Below are positions 50,525 to 58,690 of a stretch of DNA of 64,000 nucleotides, in pieces. Made by a program: the position numbers and the translations under genes. The notes below the pieces were generated by a model that ran no database searches, was not told where the DNA came from, and worked only from the letters and a program-made list of their open reading frames with translations. The stretch covers positions 698,762 to 762,761 of the forward strand of contig NZ_LR701637.1 of NCBI RefSeq assembly GCF_902498805.1, given 5' to 3'. Source of the DNA: Imperialibacter sp. EC-SDR9 (GTDB lineage: Bacteria; Bacteroidota; Bacteroidia; Cytophagales; Cyclobacteriaceae). The first letter of the stretch is position 1. Each line of letters opens with the position of its first letter.

Positions 50525-50995
50525 TCAAGGCAACGCTTGAATAGTTTTCCAAACGAGATCAGATTCAAAGCCACGCTGTAGAAGAAATCGGGCAATTTTG
50601 TTGTTGCGGTCTGCGGCGCTGGTTGAGCGGGTATCTTTGAGCTTTCTTGTGGCTAGAGTAGCAATCAGCTCCTGGTAGTCCTCTTTGTCAATTTGCTCGA
50701 GTCCTTCTTCAATGATGGCACTATCCACCTGCTTCATCCTCAGCGCATAGCCGATCTTAATCCTGCCCCACTGATTTAATTTGAACTTGTCGTTGGCAAA
50801 GGCTCTGGCATACCTGGCCTCATCCAGAAAACCTTCTTTTTTCAGCGTTGCTACGATGTGGTTCTTGTCATCATCAGACAAAGCAGCGCTTCGCAATTTC
50901 AAGAGGATATCGGAAACGGCACGTTCCTGCATGGAGCAGTAATGTGCCATCTTCGACAAATGCGGTTTTATTCTTTTTTTGTCTGCTTCAGTCAA
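50525..50995 (-). CDS. recX: Regulatory protein RecX
   Basis: 156 residues, all helical. RecX binds the RecA filament and limits its activity. Three-helix repeats of the family are visible: LSKMAHYCSMQERAVSDILL, KLRSAALSDDDKNHIVATLK and KEGFLDEARYARAFANDKF. The conserved WGRIKIGYALRMK follows, ending with ARFLLQRGFESDLVWKTIQ. It is two bases downstream of a YcxB-like membrane protein and in the same run as nadC; no recA is adjacent. Confidence 0.92.
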   Translation of the reverse strand: MTEADKKRIKPHLSKMAHYCSMQERAVSDILLKLRSAALSDDDKNHIVATLKKEGFLDEARYARAFANDKFKLNQWGRIKIGYALRMKQVDSAIIEEGLEQIDKEDYQELIATLATRKLKDTRSTSAADRNNKIARFLLQRGFESDLVWKTIQALP

Positions 50996-50997
50996 AG

Positions 50998-51471
50998 CTA
51001 TTTGACAAGGCCTTTTCTTTTCAGAATGGTTTCCACAAACTTCACCTCATTCTCGGTGTTGAAAACTTTGAACGGAAGATGAATAATCTGCGCTTTGTTC
51101 ACGAACAATGTAAAGGCGTCTTTTTTGACTAGCGCACGTGAGATATTTTCCCATTTCATCGGCATCCCCTGTTTCGTATTTATCTTGATCAGGATCTGTC
51201 GGCTGTCAATTTCATAGCCCAGTTTGTCAAAAAGAATTTTGAATTGCTCCATTTGAGTGGCACCAGCAAACTGAATCAGCCAAAACAGTATATACAGTAC
51301 AAGTGCAATGGTAGAGCCAATGAACCACCACCAGCTGGGTAGAAAAAACACTGGCAGATTGAGGCCGACATAGATGAGGGAAACCCACCATTGCTGCTTC
51401 AACACGCTCCAAAGAGCAATTTTTATATAGGTATTTTTTGGAAGTTGATACTTCTTAGTTTTTACGATCAT
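50998..51471 (-). CDS. YcxB-like membrane protein
   Basis: 157 residues. A short basic N-terminus (VKTKKYQLPKNTY) is followed by two transmembrane helices in a Trp-rich region (WWVSLIYVGLNLPVFFLPSW, then GSTIALVLYILFWLIQFAG). The C-terminal cytosolic domain contains FDKLGYEIDSRQILIKINTK and WENISRALVKKDAFTLFVNK, the YcxB-like pattern of a pleckstrin-like fold. Its function is unknown. It starts three bases after nadC and ends two bases before recX, so the three are probably one transcript. Confidence 0.75.
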   Translation of the reverse strand: MIVKTKKYQLPKNTYIKIALWSVLKQQWWVSLIYVGLNLPVFFLPSWWWFIGSTIALVLYILFWLIQFAGATQMEQFKILFDKLGYEIDSRQILIKINTKQGMPMKWENISRALVKKDAFTLFVNKAQIIHLPFKVFNTENEVKFVETILKRKGLVK

Positions 51472-51474
51472 GAA

Positions 51475-52338
51475 TTATTCTATTACTACTTTCAAACTTA
51501 AATCCAGGCTTTTATAAGAGTGTGTGAGTGCGCCAACCGAAATAAAATCAACACCGGTTTCTGCTATCTCTTTTATTGTTTTTTCGGTTATTCCTCCGGA
51601 AGCTTCCACTTTGGCTTTTCCGGCGATCAAAGCTACTGCTTTTTTCATTTCTGTGGTGCTCATATTGTCGAGCATGATGAAATCGACCCCGCCCTCAGCT
51701 AAAACTTCATTTACTTCCGCCATACTTCTGGTTTCAACTTCAATTTTAAGGCCTTTTCCGAGCTCTTTCAAGTAACTCTTAGCTGACTGAATAGCAGAAC
51801 TGATGCCGCCGGCCATATCAATATGATTGTCCTTGAGCATTATCATATCGTAAAGTGCAAAGCGATGGTTTTTGCCGCCTCCAATTTCAACCGCCCTTTT
51901 CTCCAGCAACCGGAAGTTCGGCGTGGTTTTTCTCGTGTCAAGCAGCTTAGCTTTTGTATGCGAAATCATGCTACTTAAACTATTTGTGTAGGTAGCAATT
52001 CCACTCATTCTTTGCATACAATTGAGCACCAGCCTTTCGGTGGTTAATATGGACCGGGCGCTGCCCGTAAGCTCAAAGGCTATGTCGCCTGCCTTCACCG
52101 CTGAGCCATCTTCAATGTGCTGGATAAACTGAAGAGCAGGATCGTATTTGTGAAAGATAAATTTTGCCACGTCCATTCCGGCTATAATGCCGTCGTCCTT
52201 CACCAGAAGCCTTGCTTTGCCTTGCTTTCCCGCAGGCACAGTGGAAAGGGTTGAGTGATCACCCTCGCCAATATCTTCCGCCAGGGCATTTTCCACAAGT
52301 GCATTTAGTTGCGTGTAAAAGAAGTCCTCCTGTTTCAC
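51475..52338 (-). CDS. nadC: Quinolinate phosphoribosyltransferase
   Basis: 287 residues from a GTG at 52338. It converts quinolinate and PRPP to nicotinic acid mononucleotide with loss of CO2, in de novo NAD synthesis. Family motifs are clear: ENALAEDIGEGDHSTLSTVP, then VLNCMQRMSGIATYTNSL, DTRKTTPNFRLLEKRAVEIG with the catalytic Arg/Lys, GGGKNHRFALYDMIMLKDNH, and EASGGITEKTIKEIAETGVD near the end. A promoter-like box lies only four bases upstream of the GTG, so the message may be leaderless. A YcxB-like gene and recX follow. Confidence 0.94.
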   Translation of the reverse strand: MKQEDFFYTQLNALVENALAEDIGEGDHSTLSTVPAGKQGKARLLVKDDGIIAGMDVAKFIFHKYDPALQFIQHIEDGSAVKAGDIAFELTGSARSILTTERLVLNCMQRMSGIATYTNSLSSMISHTKAKLLDTRKTTPNFRLLEKRAVEIGGGKNHRFALYDMIMLKDNHIDMAGGISSAIQSAKSYLKELGKGLKIEVETRSMAEVNEVLAEGGVDFIMLDNMSTTEMKKAVALIAGKAKVEASGGITEKTIKEIAETGVDFISVGALTHSYKSLDLSLKVVIE

Positions 52339-52342
52339 GTCG

Positions 52343-52350
52343 CAAAAATA
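52343..52350 (-). promoter_or_regulatory. Putative -7 promoter element abutting the nadC start codon
   Basis: On the minus strand, TATTTTTG (52350-52343) matches TAnnTTTG. The nadC GTG begins four bases later, so transcription would start at about the start codon itself. No clear -33 element is seen. Confidence 0.4.
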
Positions 52351-52422
52351 GACAACCGAATTTTATTTAGTGGGGAATGATCAAAAATCTTGGTCAATAT
52401 TTAACCAGTAGTTGACCGCAAA

Positions 52423-53961
52423 TTATCCAGCCCAGCCCTCTCTGTCCAAACTGCGGTACTGAATAGCTTCGGCCAGGTGTTCGATCCTGATTTCCTCGGT
52501 GCCAGCCAGGTCTGCAATGGTCCTGGATACTTTAAGAATGCGGTCGTAGGCCCTGGCCGAAAGGCCCAGCCGCTCCATGGCAGTCTTGAGTAGCTTTTTC
52601 CCTGCCTCATTGATCTGGCAAATGTCTTTCACCATCGGGGGTGGCATCATCGCATTGCTGAAAATGGTGGGGTGGTCTTTGAACCTTTCGGTTTGGAGCA
52701 GCCGTGCGCTGATCACCCTTTCCCTGATTTGCGTGCTTGTTTCCGCTTGCCGGTCTGCGGTCATTTCGTCAAAGGAAACAGGTGTGACTTCCACATGCAG
52801 ATCGATCCGGTCGAGCAGTGGGCCGCTGACTCTGTTAAGGTAGCGTTGCACTGTGCCGGGCGGACACACACATTCCTTCTCAGGGTGATTATAATAGCCA
52901 CAAGGGCAGGGGTTCATGCTGGCCACCAGCATAAAGTTGGCAGGGAAGTCGATGGACACTTTTGCTCTCGATATGGTTACCCGGCGCTCTTCAAGTGGCT
53001 GCCGCATTACCTCCAGCACTGTTCGTTTGAATTCGGGTAGCTCATCCAGAAACAGTACACCATTGTTCGCCAACGAAATTTCACCCGGCTGTGGAATGCC
53101 GCCGCCTCCGACCAGTGCAACGTCAGAAATAGTGTGATGCGGTGAGCGAAATGGCCTTGTTGCTACCAGTGAAGCATGAGCCCCAAGCTTTCCGGCGACA
53201 GAATGAATTTTGGTTGTTTCGAGGGCCTCGTGAAGGTTCAGCGGTGGCAGGATTGAAGGAAGCCGTTTGGCCAGCATGGTCTTGCCAGCCCCCGGAGGGC
53301 CAATCATGATCACATTGTGGCCGCCAGCAGCGGCAATTTCCAATGCTCTTTTAATATTTTCCTGCCCTTGCACCTGAGCAAAGTCTGCCTCATACCCATC
53401 GTAGGTATCTTCGAAAATACTTCTTGTATCTTTTTTTAATGGCTCTATCTCCAGCCTGCCTTCCACGAATTCAATGGCTTCATTGATCGTCTCAACACCA
53501 ATAATATCGAGCTTGTCAACGATGGCTGCTTCAGAGGCATTTTCCTTTGGCAGGATGAAACCTTTAAATCCTTTCTTCCGAGCCTCAATGGCAATCGGTA
53601 AAACGCCTTTGATGGGTCGCAGCAGGCCGTCAAGAGAGAGCTCACCCATGATGATGTACTGCTCAAGCGCTTCTGTAGTGAGCTGGCCCGATGCTTTTAA
53701 AATGCCCAGGGCGATTGGCAGGTCGTAGGCGGAGCCTTCCTTTTTTATGTCGGCTGGAGCCAGGTTCACTACTGTTTTTATCCTTGGCATAGAATAGCCA
53801 AAGTATTTAATGGCCGATTCTACTCGCTGCTCACTCTCTTTAACGGCATTGTCGGGCAGGCCCACCATAAGAAACTTGGTGCCGGCGCTCACATTTACCT
53901 CAACGGTAATGATAGAGGCGTCTACTCCATATACAGCGCTTCCGAAAGTTTTTGCCAGCAT
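52423..53961 (-). CDS. yifB: YifB/ComM-type Mg-chelatase-like ATPase
   Basis: 512 residues. An N-terminal Lon-like domain ([20 protein letters not shown], then [17 protein letters not shown]) is followed by an AAA+ domain. Walker A is [17 protein letters not shown]. The sensor and sigma-54-like segments are [20 protein letters not shown] and [13 protein letters not shown] (Walker B). A Cys-rich insert, [20 protein letters not shown], has the four cysteines typical of the family. ComM acts as a branch-migration helicase that helps integrate transformed DNA. Its ATG overlaps the gmhA stop (TGATG). Confidence 0.93.
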   Translation of the reverse strand: MLAKTFGSAVYGVDASIITVEVNVSAGTKFLMVGLPDNAVKESEQRVESAIKYFGYSMPRIKTVVNLAPADIKKEGSAYDLPIALGILKASGQLTTEALEQYIIMGELSLDGLLRPIKGVLPIAIEARKKGFKGFILPKENASEAAIVDKLDIIGVETINEAIEFVEGRLEIEPLKKDTRSIFEDTYDGYEADFAQVQGQENIKRALEIAAAGGHNVIMIGPPGAGKTMLAKRLPSILPPLNLHEALETTKIHSVAGKLGAHASLVATRPFRSPHHTISDVALVGGGGIPQPGEISLANNGVLFLDELPEFKRTVLEVMRQPLEERRVTISRAKVSIDFPANFMLVASMNPCPCGYYNHPEKECVCPPGTVQRYLNRVSGPLLDRIDLHVEVTPVSFDEMTADRQAETSTQIRERVISARLLQTERFKDHPTIFSNAMMPPPMVKDICQINEAGKKLLKTAMERLGLSARAYDRILKVSRTIADLAGTEEIRIEHLAEAIQYRSLDREGWAG

Positions 53962-54536
53962 CAGTACCCCAATTTCTTTTCAATGAGAAGAATAAAAATA
54001 TGAATGACTTTGATGTGGATTTCCTGAATTCTGTCAGCAAAGCCAAAATGCGGCACTCTTATTTCCACATCGCCTGCGTTGGCGAGTTTACCACCATCTT
54101 TTCCGGTGAGCAAAATAATGCGCAATCCCTTTTCTTTTGCCTTGGCAACCGCTTCGATGATGTTTTTGGAATTGCCGCTAGTTGAGATACCAAGCAGCAC
54201 ATCGCCCGGCTGTCCAAGTCCCTCAATATATCTTGAAAAGATGTAGTCAAAGCCGTAATCATTGCCGACGCAGGTAATATGGGTAGGGTCGGAAATAGAA
54301 ACGGCTGGAATTGAAGGTCTGTTTCCCCGGTATCTGCCGCTCAGCTCTTCGGCAAAATGCATGGCATCCGACATTGAGCCACCGTTCCCGCAAGAAATTA
54401 TTTTTTTTCCTTCCAAAATGCTGGTTACCATCAGGTCAACGGCCTTTTCGATGCTTTGAGCAGTAGCAGGGTCTGAGAGAAACTTTTCAAGAAGTTGATG
54501 AGCTTCTTTAAGCTCATTCTCGATCAATTCTTTCAT
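53961..54536 (-). CDS. gmhA: Sedoheptulose-7-phosphate isomerase
   Basis: 191 residues. It converts sedoheptulose 7-phosphate to D-glycero-D-manno-heptose 7-phosphate, the first step to the heptose of lipopolysaccharide. The SIS fold has the phosphate-binding [20 protein letters not shown], the [18 protein letters not shown] segment, [19 protein letters not shown], and [17 protein letters not shown] with the catalytic His near the C-terminus. It starts inside the last codon of the upstream membrane-protein gene (ATGA) and overlaps yifB. The other heptose genes are not in the window. Confidence 0.93.
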   Translation of the reverse strand: MKELIENELKEAHQLLEKFLSDPATAQSIEKAVDLMVTSILEGKKIISCGNGGSMSDAMHFAEELSGRYRGNRPSIPAVSISDPTHITCVGNDYGFDYIFSRYIEGLGQPGDVLLGISTSGNSKNIIEAVAKAKEKGLRIILLTGKDGGKLANAGDVEIRVPHFGFADRIQEIHIKVIHIFILLIEKKLGY

Positions 54537-54922
54537 TTTTCGTCGGAAGAGCTTGGTTGCGTTGTGGTAATCGACGGAGGAGTGGTTTTTTGCTCCCTGT
54601 CGTAAAGTTTTGCCTTCAAATCGTTAACCTCCCCTTCAAGCCGGGCAATCTTTCTTCTAAGGAAAAGCTTCCCAAAGAAGTCAGAGAAAAGTATGAAGAA
54701 GCTAAATGCAACGGCAAGAATGGTAAATATTTGGAACGATCTGAAGTAAGTTTCAAGGAAAGAGATCACACCAAAATAACCTCCGAATGTTTCTTTTAAA
54801 TAAAGGTAGAAGGCATCTTCTGTGGCGTCTGGCACTTTCAGAAGTTTAACGCAAAGGTACAGGAGCATCAGAGCGTAAAGGACGTAGACCAGATAAAATA
54901 TATACCTAAAGCGTTTAAGCAT
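54533..54922 (-). CDS. Small membrane protein with C-terminal coiled coil
   Basis: 129 residues. A first helix ([20 protein letters not shown]) and a second ([20 protein letters not shown]) flank a soluble loop with [13 protein letters not shown]. The cytosolic end is a short coiled coil, [20 protein letters not shown], with a Ser/Thr-rich tail ([16 protein letters not shown]). Its stop overlaps the gmhA ATG by four bases, so they form one transcript with yifB. No family is recognised; a structural or anchoring role in the envelope is a guess. Confidence 0.75.
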   Translation of the reverse strand: MLKRFRYIFYLVYVLYALMLLYLCVKLLKVPDATEDAFYLYLKETFGGYFGVISFLETYFRSFQIFTILAVAFSFFILFSDFFGKLFLRRKIARLEGEVNDLKAKLYDREQKTTPPSITTTQPSSSDEK

Positions 54923-55002
54923 TATTTTTCGATAACTAATGAGGCTAAAATGTAGTTAGAATGAGTGAGTAAACAAAAAAACGATATACTTCAATTTCAG
55001 GA

Positions 55003-56679
55003 CTAGCGTGTCTGGTAGAATCCAACCGGATCGTACCCAGGACGATAGTAACTAATGTTTAAACGAGGAAATCTCTTCGACGTTGCTATGAGGCTTTGTT
55101 CAAAATAAAGAAAGACTATAGGTCGCTCTTCGTGCAGAATTTGTTGCAATTTTTTCAAATGAATGGCCATCTCTTCTCTTGAGGTAGATAAGATAGCCTT
55201 TTCAATTTCCCGGTCGCTTTCATCAGTTCCGAAGCCAGAAAAATTCATTTTACCCGGAGCAGCCGACGCAGTGTGGAACAGCGGTGAGTAATCATAGGCC
55301 CGTGGCGAGCCAACAAATGAATAGAGCACAGCTTCGAACTGGTGCGATCGCAGCCTTTTTAAAAGAGTGCCTGACTCCTCCGGCGCCAGGTTTACCTGCA
55401 CGCCTATTTTCTTGGCTTCACTTTGGATAATGAGCGCTATTTTTTGATAGTCCGGATTTGTTCCATTGTAAGTGAGTTCGAAATCAAGCGTTTCTCGAGC
55501 ATCATTTTTCCAGTTATTCCCGTCGAAGTTCCATCCTGATTTTTCAAGAAGCACCTTGCTTTGGTCTGGGTTGTAATTGTAGACGCTAATGTCGTCGTTG
55601 TACAGATCCGACAACACCGGGTTTACTGGCCCGACGGTAGGCTCAGCATAACCCAGGCGCACTGCGTCGATAATGCCCTGAACGTCAATAATATGGGAAA
55701 GAGCAATTCTCACGTCCTTGCTGCTAAATTTTGGCCAACGGGTATTAAAGCCAAAAAACACAAACTTGAATCCAGCTTGTCTGTAGAGATTAAGAGTGTT
55801 TGAGGTTTTGTTGAAGGCTTCCAGCTGAACAAACTCGGTGGCGGGCACCTGGGTAATAACGTCTACTTCATTGTTTTGCAAAGCAAATCTGGCGGCCGTA
55901 GGGTCAGTAATCATCACATAGTTGATCCTGTCAGCCAATTGGAACTGTGAGGGCAGCTTCTCTTTCTTTGTTTCAGTCAGTGCCAGGCTAATGCTTTGGT
56001 CAGGATAGTAGCTCTCGATTTGGTAAGGGCCAGAACCGTTGAAGTAGACGGAATCGTAAGGGGCAATGCCATTGAACGTCTCGAAGTATTTTTTTACATC
56101 ATCCGGGGCGTTGTCCTCGTTAAAGCTACCTATCTCTTCCAGGCTATAATCTCTCAGTGTTTTTTGAGGGTCAAAAATGTTTTCGGGCATGACAAGGAAA
56201 TCTCCGGCTACTGACCTGCTATATTCCGGGTTGCCATGCGTTTCGAGCTGAAAAAACCGGGCGTTGGAAGAGTCTGGGTAAAAAGCTTTGATGGCATCTA
56301 AATGAAAGCTTCCTGAGGAAATGCCGCTTCTGAGCCTGCATTTATTGAGTTTTAAGGTAAAAAGCACGTCTTCTTTTGACACAGGAGCCCCATTTGCCCA
56401 TTTGGCCGAGCTCTTTAGCGTAAAGCCGAATAAACTAATTGTGTCATTTATAGTTATTTTTTCAGAAAGTTCCGCTAAATTTGAAACTATCTTATCCGTC
56501 GAATCTCTTTCGCTTAGAAATTGAAATATAATCCCATCGAACTCGTTTGTTTTGATGGGCGAAAAACTTTCGGGAAAGCTATTGATTTGAATCCTCAATT
56601 GCGAAGGATAATCAACCTGCGAAGTGCACCCAGCTAGAAAGAGTAGAGAATAACCTAATAACCTTAATTTCTGATTCAT
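55003..56679 (-). CDS. Oligopeptide-type substrate-binding lipoprotein (SBP family 5)
   Basis: 558 residues with a lipoprotein signal ending in LLFLAGCTSQ (Cys18). The chain is the large two-lobe binding fold of family 5 (OppA/DppA): GFTLKSSAKWANGAPVSKED (the conserved WxDGxP-like region), then DVLFTLKLN, VTQVPATEFV, then DVRIALSHIIDVQGIIDAVR, and LEKSGWNFDGNNWKND. It would bind peptides, nickel or other ligands outside the cytoplasm. No ABC permease or ATPase gene is adjacent, which is unusual for this class. Its ATG directly follows the T-run of a terminator-like hairpin. Confidence 0.88.
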   Translation of the reverse strand: MNQKLRLLGYSLLFLAGCTSQVDYPSQLRIQINSFPESFSPIKTNEFDGIIFQFLSERDSTDKIVSNLAELSEKITINDTISLFGFTLKSSAKWANGAPVSKEDVLFTLKLNKCRLRSGISSGSFHLDAIKAFYPDSSNARFFQLETHGNPEYSRSVAGDFLVMPENIFDPQKTLRDYSLEEIGSFNEDNAPDDVKKYFETFNGIAPYDSVYFNGSGPYQIESYYPDQSISLALTETKKEKLPSQFQLADRINYVMITDPTAARFALQNNEVDVITQVPATEFVQLEAFNKTSNTLNLYRQAGFKFVFFGFNTRWPKFSSKDVRIALSHIIDVQGIIDAVRLGYAEPTVGPVNPVLSDLYNDDISVYNYNPDQSKVLLEKSGWNFDGNNWKNDARETLDFELTYNGTNPDYQKIALIIQSEAKKIGVQVNLAPEESGTLLKRLRSHQFEAVLYSFVGSPRAYDYSPLFHTASAAPGKMNFSGFGTDESDREIEKAILSTSREEMAIHLKKLQQILHEERPIVFLYFEQSLIATSKRFPRLNISYYRPGYDPVGFYQTR

Positions 56680-56704
56680 AAAAAAAGCCCCTCAAAGAGG
56701 AGCT
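56680..56704 (-). terminator. Terminator-like hairpin directly before the binding-lipoprotein start codon
   Basis: On the minus strand AGCTCCTC / GAGGGGCT (eight pairs, one G-T) with loop TTT, followed by seven T and then the ATG of the lipoprotein gene at 56679. It lies 41 bases after the stop of the 51-residue peptide gene and could end that transcript. Confidence 0.7.
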
Positions 56705-56744
56705 AATTTAAAACCTGAGAAATGATTATTAGTAATTTATCGGA

Positions 56745-56900
56745 TTATTTTCCTCCTGTATCCCACTCTGAATCACCTCCGTCTGTTTTGATGATGCGGA
56801 GTGATTTCTTAGCCTTTTTTGAAACCTGAGAAGTGGTTGTTTTAGGAGCGGAAAAATAAAGCCCTAATGATAGAATCATAAAGAAAACATACTGTGCCAT
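56745..56900 (-). CDS. 51-residue putative exported peptide
   Basis: 51 residues. The N-terminus AQYVFFMILSLGLYFSAPK is hydrophobic and looks like a short signal peptide (a possible cleavage after FSA), although it lacks a basic start. The rest is a basic stretch (VSKKAKKSLRI) followed by an acidic, glycine-rich tail (TDGGDSEWDTGGK). A terminator-like hairpin follows 41 bases after the stop, consistent with a real short gene. It is divergent from the helical-repeat gene at 57065, with 164 bases between the two starts. No family is recognised. Its small size and export signal, next to a helical-repeat protein, suggest a signalling peptide, but this is inference only. Confidence 0.5.
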   Translation of the reverse strand: MAQYVFFMILSLGLYFSAPKTTTSQVSKKAKKSLRIIKTDGGDSEWDTGGK

Positions 56901-57064
56901 AGGTCAAGCGATTTAAATGATTAAAATTGTATGGCACGAAGATGTGGCTGTGCTTTGGAAAAAAAACTGACACTTTGTAACTTGACGTAACTATAACAAA
57001 ATATAGTTCTAGTAGTGTAAATATTAACCTAGTGAGTATTTAGCAAGTAAGTAATTGTATTGAA

Positions 57065-58582
57065 ATGGAGGAGATAAAAAAATTAGTGCGGATTATAACA
57101 ACAAGAGTAAAGAAGAACGTTTCGCTGATTGATGTTATTAGCCACGATGAAAACCCTAGCAAAGAGCAGCAGTTGTTTAACGGGATTCAAAAAGGGCTGT
57201 ATAATACGGATGATGAAGCCTCTTTGGGCATGTATGAATCGGATTCTACCGACCAGCGCTTCCGGATGCTCAAGTCACGACTGCGGTACAAGCTCTATAA
57301 TTTGCTTTATTTTGTTGACTTCAACGACTCTAAAGTAAATATCGGATTCCCGTATGAGCAGGAGTGCCACAGTTACATATTCCGAGCGAAAGTATTGTTT
57401 AAAGAGGGTGAATATGATTTGGCAGAGAAGCATGTAAATAAGGCACTTGCCATTTCCAGAGAGTCGGAATTTACAGAGTTGACTTTATCAGGGCTTAGGA
57501 TGTTGAGGTTGATTTATTCCGAGTTGTGCAGGCCTAATCATCTTAGAAAGACCCTGGGTAGAATTAAGAAGTATGAAGAATTGCTTAGAGCAGAAGAAGA
57601 GGCTGAGAGTATCTTCTGCATGAAGAAAATGCAACTTCAAAAGTCAGTTCATTCCAGGAAGACTCACCTCGATTCGACGTTGAAATCGGTGCAACAATTG
57701 CAAGCTCTCTGGGAGAAGAGTAAGTCATACAATGTATTTGAGAAGTATTACAGGTTGAAAATAAGGTCTAATGAGCTTCTGGGGGAGTTTGAAGGAATTC
57801 TTCAAGTTACGGGAGAGGCTGAAGAAATGGTAAAAAAGGGGATAATTAATCCGCTTAGGTTTGATGTAAGATACAACGTTTACATAAAGACATATGCATA
57901 CCTCAGGGCGAAGGATTACAAGAATGGTATGAGCTATGCAAAGGCTGGTTTGGAGCATATCGGGCGCTCTTCACGCAATTGGTTTTCTCATATGGAGAAC
58001 TACTACTTAATGGCCCTGCACAGCGGAAACTACGAATTGGCGGAGGATTTGATTGGTCAGGTGTACAGGAATCCACACATGGAAAAGATTTCGCAAAGGG
58101 CAAAAGAGAGGTGGGAGCTGTACAAAGCCTACTTATATTTCCTTATGCCAAATAGGGACGTGGAGGATGTGCTCGATTTCTCCAAGATTTATCAGAAGCT
58201 GCCCTTTTACACTCAAGACAAGCAGGGGCTCATGGTCGCCATTATGATCCTCGAGTTTATCGATTTAATGAAGAAAGATAAACTGGATATTGCACTCACC
58301 AAATTGCCAAACACAGAAAAGTATATTTATCGCTACCTCAACGAAAACCCGGAAAGCCAGCGGGAGAAGCTGTTCCTTAAGCTGATTACTATTATGGTGG
58401 AAAGCAGCTTTAATCCAACCGTAGCTGCCAAGAAGGGAGAAAAATATTTCAATAGGCTGAAAGGCACGCCAGAACCTGGTGATGCATTTGCAGAGATAGA
58501 AATTGTGCCTTACGAACAACTATGGGAAATGATGCTACAAAATATGGAGCATTCATTTGTCAAGCTGGACTTCGGCAGGTAG
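57065..58582 (+). CDS. Cytoplasmic helical-repeat (TPR-like) protein, hypothetical
   Basis: 505 residues with no signal peptide or membrane segment. It is almost entirely helical: EYDLAEKHVNKALAISRESE, then FTELTLSGLRMLRLIYSELC, then SYAKAGLEHIGRSSRNWFSH and MENYYLMALHSGNYELAEDL read as degenerate TPR units. A coiled-coil-like EELLRAEEEAESIFCMKKMQ lies near residue 180. There are several conserved Trp/Tyr-rich edges (YKAYLYFLMPNRDVEDVL). No catalytic or DNA-binding motif was found. It is divergent from the 51-residue exported peptide gene. The architecture is reminiscent of Rap-type TPR regulators that bind small peptides, but this is only an analogy. The gene is A+T-rich and ends with a double hairpin. 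Confidence 0.8.
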   Translation: MEEIKKLVRIITTRVKKNVSLIDVISHDENPSKEQQLFNGIQKGLYNTDDEASLGMYESDSTDQRFRMLKSRLRYKLYNLLYFVDFNDSKVNIGFPYEQECHSYIFRAKVLFKEGEYDLAEKHVNKALAISRESEFTELTLSGLRMLRLIYSELCRPNHLRKTLGRIKKYEELLRAEEEAESIFCMKKMQLQKSVHSRKTHLDSTLKSVQQLQALWEKSKSYNVFEKYYRLKIRSNELLGEFEGILQVTGEAEEMVKKGIINPLRFDVRYNVYIKTYAYLRAKDYKNGMSYAKAGLEHIGRSSRNWFSHMENYYLMALHSGNYELAEDLIGQVYRNPHMEKISQRAKERWELYKAYLYFLMPNRDVEDVLDFSKIYQKLPFYTQDKQGLMVAIMILEFIDLMKKDKLDIALTKLPNTEKYIYRYLNENPESQREKLFLKLITIMVESSFNPTVAAKKGEKYFNRLKGTPEPGDAFAEIEIVPYEQLWEMMLQNMEHSFVKLDFGR

Positions 58583-58606
58583 ATGAAACTTTGATTAGGT
58601 CGATGC

Positions 58607-58668
58607 TTGTCATATGTTGATATGACAATATAACCCTGCTGGCTCTGTCAGCAGGGTTTTTATTTTTT
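58607..58668 (+). terminator. Double hairpin and terminator after the helical-repeat gene
   Basis: The first hairpin is TTGTCATAT / ATATGACAA with loop GTTG (58607-58628). Three bases later comes AACCCTGCTG / CAGCAGGGTT (58632-58641 and 58649-58658, ten pairs, 7-base loop) followed by a T-run. The second is a strong rho-independent terminator; the first may stabilise the 3' end. Confidence 0.88.
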
Positions 58669-58690
58669 TAGGCTGTGTGAGACAGATTTT

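Noticed and set aside
54852..54859. TACCTTTG on the minus strand, a perfect -7 consensus match
   Set aside because: It lies inside the coding region of the membrane protein gene and encodes conserved hydrophobic residues; probably chance.
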